From: Spinacia oleracea
Taxonomy: Eukaryota > Streptophyta > Magnoliopsida > Caryophyllales > Amaranthaceae
Assembly (NCBI RefSeq): GCF_020520425.1
Contig: NC_079492.1
Span: forward strand, 112,875,157-112,939,156
Direction of reading: 5' to 3'
DNA: 64,000 nt
In this document: positions 56,962 through 64,000 of the stretch, piece after piece
Layout: each line of letters starts with the position of its first letter
Position numbering within the stretch: the first letter of the stretch is position 1
The notes under the pieces: generated by a model
Seen by the model: only the letters and a program-made list of their open reading frames with translations
The model's database searches: none
What the model was told of the DNA's origin: nothing
Translations under genes and position numbers: made by a program

Positions 56962-57078
56962 TACTCTAATTAAAAGACATGACAACAAAACAAATACTCC
57001 ATTAAATTATGCAAATAAGAAAACTAATTAAATGCAAATAAAATTTGTAACTAATCACAACATCTTACAACATTTTTT

Positions 57079-58493
<1,415 letters not shown>

Positions 58494-58616
58494 GATGCAA
58501 GTATGCAACCAGATGTCAGTTATGTTGTTGCAATCACGGCCTTCTGGGCTATTGAGCCTGTTTACCAACTGAGCTTTGCCCACTGCCTTGAAGATGATGC
58601 CAAGTTCTTGAGCTAG
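58494..58616 (+). pseudogene. captured TENA-like (thiaminase II family) fragment
   Basis: 40 codons then TAG. The segment [20 protein letters not shown] followed by CLEDDAKF matches my memory of the conserved region in plant TENA_E / PM36-like proteins (thiamin salvage aminohydrolase family). No continuation in either direction. Captured fragment; the family call needs a protein search. Confidence 0.65.
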
Positions 58617-59189
58617 AAGTTGAGTTCTGGAATATGAGTGATGGGCTGATCAATTAGATTAGAAACAGAAAGTACTGTGTTTTGGTTGTGTTTTCTTGTA
58701 TGTTTGAAATTTTTGCTCTATCAATCTTATGCTTTTCAGATTTGTTCAGAAAAAAACTGGGTTTCCTAGCATTTTGTAAATGTTTGGAACAAGGCAAAAA
58801 AAGCAACGGTACAAGTAAAACTGTACAATTACCACTTAATTATAAAATATCAGGGTCAAATAATCATTTCTTGTACATGTGCTACTTCATAAGACAATTC
58901 AGCTTACAAAAGTACAAGAGATTTAGCATGCCATTCAGGTTTTTGTACAGTTTCTGATTCAGACTCGCAAAAATACAGAGTGCGATTAAATAGTTTCTGG
59001 ACACATTTTTGGATGACCACTGTTTACATATTGAGTAGACTGATTTGCCCTTGAAGTTTGATATGCTACAAAAATACATATCCAGCTACCACCCATGGAA
59101 AGGATGAAACTTTCTGGTCAGTCATTTAACAAGCCGGAGGTCCGAACCAAGGTGTTACATCTAACGTAACCCATTATACACCATCTGGG
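58617..59189. other. CACTA internal noncoding
   Basis: Short ORFs only, no recognisable product. Confidence 0.35.
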
Positions 59190-59400
59190 GATTCAGATGA
59201 ACGAGGAAGAAAAGGACCAGTTGGGTTGAGATAGACAAAGAGGTCCATTTCTTTTATGGAGGAGATGATACACATCCACTAACTGATAAAGTCCATGGTT
59301 TGTTGAAAGAATTGGAGAGAATATTGAAACAAGAATTGGGATATTCTATTGTTCGTGTTATGTCTTTCAGGGTGCAACAGGAGATGTAACTGCTGCAGGG
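59190..59400 (+). pseudogene. captured PPR protein fragment (E/E+ region)
   Basis: The plus strand reads [20 protein letters not shown] then [20 protein letters not shown]. This is the E/E+ motif pattern that follows the last PPR in editing factors and precedes the DYW domain. A frame change just before WVEID (about 59219) and loss of homology after about 59350 show it is a remnant. A DYW tail is found at the other end of the same transposon (38016-38096). Confidence 0.7.
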
Positions 59401-59465
59401 GGATTGAGAGAGCTTCCTGGTGGTAGGAGGATTACAACACCTCACTAAGTCACACCAGCTCTGTA

Positions 59466-59581
59466 CATCTGCTCATATAAATCACGCATCCAACATCCTC
59501 TACACACTCACACTCCACGAACACATCTGTTCATATAAATCACGCATCCAACATCCTCTACACACTCACACTCCACGAACA
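59466..59581 (+). repeat. 58-bp tandem duplication
   Basis: CATCTG(C/T)TCATATAAATCA and following bases repeat at 59466 and 59524 with about one mismatch. No function evident. Confidence 0.9.
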
Positions 59582-60234
59582 TACCAACATCTCACAAAGT
59601 TTAACAGCACACACAGATGACATACAAGTGGGAGAAAGGAAAAACATGATAATTTCTACTAGGCATTTCATCGAACATGTGGTGGGCATTGTTGAAATTA
59701 CAGCTTAAAACCAAAAAAATTAAGTACAGCAGTACAACATCTATTCAATTTCAATTATTTAGTTTCACAATCATTTTAGGCACATCATACAAGTAATTTA
59801 GTGAAAATTGAAGATATTTTAGGGTTTAAAAGATGAACAAAATTAAAGAGTTTGAAATTCACAAACTACGTACCTGAGAGAAAGAGATGTCCCTGTGACA
59901 GGAATACTTGACGCTTTAAAATCAAAATTGCAGCAACGGTCATGGAGATTGAGAGGCGATGATTGACAATTTCAAGTTTTTTCGTTTTTCAGCAAACTTG
60001 GAGGAATTGAGAAGAACGAAGAAAAAGAAGATTTGGGGAAGCAGAGAATTCCGGCCGGCTACGAAGATCGAAGGTTTTTTTTTAGGTTTGAAATAATTGG
60101 GTATTTTTTCCAAGGAAGAAGAAGAAGGCGCGATAAAGGTATTAGAATTTTCACGAAAATGTAGGATGAAAATTCATTTCGCGCTTTGTAGAATTGGCGA
60201 AGGTTCGAACTAGAAATTTCAATAAAAATAGTAC
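59582..60234. other. CACTA internal noncoding near right end
   Basis: Nothing recognised. As the DNA just upstream of TNP2 on the minus strand, it may hold the transposase promoter. Confidence 0.35.
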
Positions 60235-60410
60235 AACCGTTGCTATAGTCAGTAAAACCATTGCAGAAAAAATAAACCGTTGCCAAAACCCTTGCAATAG
60301 AGAAACCCGTTACACAAACCGTTGCAATAGCTTTAAGCGTTGCATTCACCCATTGCAATACCATTAACCGTTGCATTCACCCGTTGCCTATGCTCGTTTA
60401 TGTAGTAGTG
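60235..60410 (-). repeat. right TIR and subterminal repeats of the CACTA
   Basis: Repeated AACCGTTGCAATAG-like motifs ending in the TIR complement TATGCTCGTTTATGTAGTAG. It mirrors the left end. Confidence 0.8.
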
Positions 60411-60413
60411 ATA

Positions 60414-62167
60414 CCATCCGGCCCCACTGCCCTCTTGCGTCCCATCTTCCTCAGTGCCATTTCGACTTCTCTCTTTTGAATTCTTCACATAAAGTCTAGG
60501 TTAACCATATCCCGAGGGATATTTGTATCCCCAATATCGCGCCCTTGATCCCCGTTGAACAAGTTATCAAAGTAGAACCTCCATCTATCCTTGATTTCCT
60601 TATCTCCCACCAAAACTTTTTGATCAACATCTTTCACACATTTAATCCTCCCGATGTCTCGCGTCTTTCTATCTCTCATTCGAGCAAGTCTATAGATGTC
60701 TTTTTCCCCTTCTTTTGTATCCAATCTTACGTAAAGATCCCGATTCACCTTTGCTCTAGCCTCTCTTACGGCCTTCTTTGCTTCCCTTTTAGCCTCCTTG
60801 TACTTCTCGTAGTTCTCATTACTTCTACATTTTCCCAACTCCTTATAGCATTCTCGCTTGCTCTTTATATCTTGTTGCACAACTTCGTTCCACCAAGATG
60901 TGTCCTTACTTGGTGGCATGATTCCTTTAGATTCCCCTAGAACCTCTTTCGCCACTCCCTTTATGGTGTGCTCCATTCTTGTCCATATATAATGAGTCTA
61001 TATCCAAATCCATATCCCCGGCCCAAATACCTTCATTTGCCACCTTTTCCACGAATTTTAGTTGTTTCTCCCCTTGAAGTTTCCACCACTTGATCCTAGG
61101 CTCTACTAGTGGTCTTCTCCTCCTCATATAACTTCTACCTCGAAAATTAAGTACCACAAGTCTATGTTGGGTTGTTGTACTCTCACCCGCAATCACCTTA
61201 CAATTGGTGTAGCACTGTCTCAAAGCATTCCTTACTAAAAATAAGTCAATCTGACTCGTATTATCTCCACTCCTATAGGTTACTAGGTGAGATTCTCTTT
61301 TCCCAAACCAAGTGTTCATTATACCCAAGTCATATGCCAACGCAAAATCAAAAATAGCATTTCCCACTTCATTCCGCTCCTCATACCCAAAACCACCATG
61401 AATGCTTTCAAATACATCGCGACTCGAGCCTACATGTCCATTGAGATCCCCACCAATGATCAGCTTCTCACTTCTAGGGACACGTTGCACCACTTCTTTT
61501 AAATCCTCCTAAAATTCTTGTCTAGTTGAAGCATCTAGTCCTGCTTGTGGTGCATAGGCACTCACAATAGTTACAACTTCATCCCCTATCACAAGCTTAA
61601 TACTCATAATTCGATCACTCTTTCGGGACACGTCCACTACATCATCAATATATTCTTGGTCAATAAGGATACCTACCCCATTCCTACCCCTGGTTTTTCC
61701 CGAATACCAAAGCTTATAACCCCATTGGGCTATGTATCTTTCCTTGTTTCCAACCCACTTAGTCTCCTGCAAACATAATATGTTAATTCTCCTCCTTCTC
61801 ATAACCTCTACTACTTCGACTAATTTCCCTGTCAAAGAGCCCATGTTCCAACTCTCAAAACGCATCCTACTACCCTTACCCTTACCCCTGCCCTTACCAT
61901 GAATCCTTGGATATTAACACCACCCTCGGGTGGCGCGCCGCTTTCGGGCGACGACCTAGCAACCCTTGCATATTTTCCACTAAACCCGGGCCTAGGAAGT
62001 GTAGCGCACCCTTGCATATTTGACACCACCCCCAAGTTTAGGGGTGGCGCGCCGCTTCTGGGCGACGACCTAGCAACCCTCACATATTTTTCACTACACT
62101 CGGGCTTAAGAGGTGTAGCGCGTCGCTGAGAAGGGGACGCCCTCACGATATTCCATTGTCGATTCAT
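60414..62167 (-). pseudogene. RTE endonuclease half
   Basis: APE-type endonuclease in 61865-61509 and 61493-60927, the same frame split by a TAG at a Trp position (about 61508). Visible catalytic motifs are LQETKW, SAYAPQ, GGDLNGHVG, SQIDLFLV and TTQHRLVV. The linker continues in another frame at 60976-60485 and reaches the start of the RT region, where the CACTA begins. The N-terminal segment 62167-61866 (Arg/Ser/Pro-rich, SGAPP repeats) is out of frame with the endonuclease. Decayed. Confidence 0.85.
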
Positions 62168-62279
62168 GTCATGATATGTGGCTTAGTTTTACTGCTGGCC
62201 GCCACCAACCTACAGCACCCTCCTCCTTTATCCGGACTTGGGACCGGTAGTGAATGCCGCATACGCGACACTATTAAAG

Positions 62280-62690
62280 CAAAAAACACAAAAGGGGAAA
62301 TAATTAGCAAATGAAAGAGTTTTCCAGAGTAAGAAAACGCATAAGAGAGAGGTAATTGAGTGGTTACAACCTCTAGAGAAGGAAGACAACAAATTTTCGA
62401 TAGAAGTAAAGGATAAAGATGAAGAAGGAAATCGAATATCGGAGAAATTGAGAGGAGAAAGAATTTGCAGAAGTTGAGAATTTAGGAAAGGTAAAGAATT
62501 AGCATGCCGAAAAAAGGGGGGATTTCATATAGGGGAGTCAAGTGAGGGAAGGCGAAGATTCATCGGTCAAAAATTATGTTGACAGTTGTGCAGTGTGATC
62601 AACGGCCCACAATAGCCACGAGTATTCAGGACCGGGATGCGTTGCATGTGGCAGGACATGTCGCGTTTTCTCCCGCCACTTGTAAAGGGA
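62280..62690 (-). other. leader/promoter region of the second element's antisense gene
   Basis: Purine-rich on +, like 16880-17200 of the complete element. It would have been joined to 34122-34270 before the RTE insertion. Position and composition only. Confidence 0.4.
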
Positions 62691-62699
62691 TAATTAAAA

Positions 62700-63301
62700 A
62701 AATCAAATTCCTCCCAAGGGGGCTAGTTTTTCAAAATTGAAAGGGGTTACTCATCAAATTCTCCAAGGTGGCTAGTCGTCCAAAATTCAAAGGGGCTAGT
62801 CATCAAATTTATTCAAGGGGATTGTCCTCCAAAATTCAAAAGGGCTAGTCATCAAATTTTCTCAAAGGGGTTAGTCGTCCTAATTTCAAGGGGGGCTAGT
62901 TCTCCAAATTTCAAGGAGGCCATTCATCAAATTTTATCAAGGGGGCTAGTCGTCAAATTTTCTTAAGGGAGCTAGTCATCAAATTTTCTCAAAAGGGTTA
63001 GTTGTCCCAATTTCAATGGGGCTAGTCGTCCAAATTCTCAAGGAGTCCAGTCATCAAAATTTCTCAACAGAGCTAGTCATCGAATTTAATTCAGAACACC
63101 CGCAGACACCAAATACCATTTCATTCACTTGAAAGAAACATAACCTAGTCACATTCCATCAACCCAATAAAACTCACATTCACCTACTGCCGACGCTCTG
63201 AGGGGGCTAGTTGTACGGGAAGATAACCAAATACACCTTTTTACTATCTTTAGTGGAAGCACAAGAACTGTCCTTGTTGCACTCATTCTAAGGGGGCTAG
63301 T
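62700..63301 (+). repeat. PPT-like tandem array of the second Retand-like element
   Basis: AAGGGGCTAGTCATCAAATT-like units, about 30-35 bases, repeat about a dozen times from 62708 to 63085. Two longer copies with GAGGGGGCTAGTTGTACG follow at about 63197 and 63289, the last abutting the LTR. It parallels the triplicated PPT unit at 17340-17536. Confidence 0.75.
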
Positions 63302-63731
63302 TGTACGAGGTGTCCAACGGTATACGGACAGGACTCCCATAAGTAAAACCATCAAGTTGCTAGGCTGGATAATAAGGACAATCATGTCTTACCGGAATTA
63401 TTTTTAGCATATTCTACCGGCATAAACCATATGTCACGTGATCAGGGATCACCAAGAGATCACCATAAGACAAGTCGTTGTCCTATGGGGTAGAAGCTAA
63501 TCGATTGTACAAGGCAGTTTCTCTATATAAGGATGACCTCATTTATTGCGACAAGGTAGGAAATACTTAAACACAGAACTTAATTATTACTTAGTTAATC
63601 ATTAAACACTTTCGGTAATCTTACTTTAGCATCAGAGGGGGGATCCTCAAACCACCCCCGAGTCTAGTTACTCCATTTTGTTGTGCAGATCAGAGGGGCG
63701 TTCTCAGCAGAAGACATCTATATATCCCACA
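63302..63731 (+). repeat. 3' LTR of the second Retand-like element
   Basis: Begins TGTACGAGG right after a PPT-like GGGGGCTAGT and ends ATCCCACA. Contains a TATATAA box near 63523, and a GGGGGGATCC...ACCACCCCCGAG dyad (about 63638-63662) analogous to that of the complete element's LTR. The end is inferred from LTR rules. The partner LTR is not in the window. Confidence 0.65.
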
Positions 63732-64000
63732 GTCAGTTATTCTTATTCCACACCCGAAACATAATTCAAAACCCTCTTTTAAATACTCCTTAACCACTAA
63801 GTAAACACTCCAATTTTTTTTTTAAAATGGTTGACAAGCTAATTCGTATACATATACGAAATAATAATAATTATAAAAAATTTCATATAGTTCCATTAAG
63901 TTTTAATCAAATCGGACATTCGGACCTACATTCTTCTTATGTAATGAATTACATGGGAGGTAAAACTTCGATGCACGATTCGTACATTGTAGTGATAAAG
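63732..64000. other. flanking DNA, no feature seen
   Basis: AT-rich, no ORF or repeat end recognised. Confidence 0.35.

Noticed and set aside
61899..62129. Plus-strand ORF over the RTE 5' region
   Set aside because: Shadow of the minus-strand N-terminal RTE region with its own repeats.
63302..64000. Start of another full retrotransposon to the right
   Set aside because: No PBS or gag follows the LTR; the sequence after 63731 is plain AT-rich DNA, so it reads as a 3' LTR.

Overview
This is plant nuclear DNA, AT-rich and made almost entirely of transposable elements, many inserted into one another. No rRNA, tRNA, CRISPR or bacterial-type gene is visible and no complete host gene is certain. 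The families present (Tat-lineage Ty3/gypsy, Ty1/copia, plant RTE and L1 LINEs, CACTA, Helitron) and captured pieces of plant-specific genes (PPR-DYW, ATL-type RING-H2, TENA-like) point to a flowering plant. Retand-type elements were first described in Silene, and short ACTCCGTA-like motifs recur, so an order Caryophyllales host is plausible, but that is inference.

Left part (1-18024). A 5'-truncated L1-type LINE ends in a poly(A) tail at 1179. It is followed by AT-rich DNA holding two short non-autonomous Helitrons (3144-3766 and about 4613-5328). A complete Retand-like Ty3/gypsy element follows (6126-18019). It has 483-bp LTRs, the 5-bp target duplication ACCTT, gag, pol with a second (archaeal-type) RNase H, an 83-bp tandem array and a triplicated polypurine-tract unit. 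Between pol and the 3' LTR it carries a large antisense gene that reads as four exons with three GT-AG introns and its own TATA-like box.

Middle (18025-29270). This holds a copia RNase H scrap, two inverted copies of a roughly 2-kb Ogre/Tat-type LTR (19808-21828 minus, 26870-28772 plus), and between them a CACTA-like element (22761 to about 25210). That element has palindromic subterminal repeats and a small three-exon gene whose exons join in phase. A TGTTACA-ending LTR remnant lies at about 25400-26869.

Right part (29270-64000). Nesting here is four levels deep. A second, degenerate Retand-like element (tandem repeats 29270-29960, antisense gene 30492-34121, PPT array and 3' LTR 62700-63731) is split by an RTE LINE. 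The LINE is split by a 24.4-kb CACTA element (36027-60410), and the CACTA is split by a 10.4-kb copia element (43347-53708) with target duplication CATAT. The CACTA carries decayed TNP2-type and Ptta/En/Spm-type transposase genes plus fragments of at least three host gene families. The antisense genes of the two Retand-like elements share domain order and two intron positions, which is the strongest sign in the window of a conserved, little-characterised retrotransposon-borne gene.
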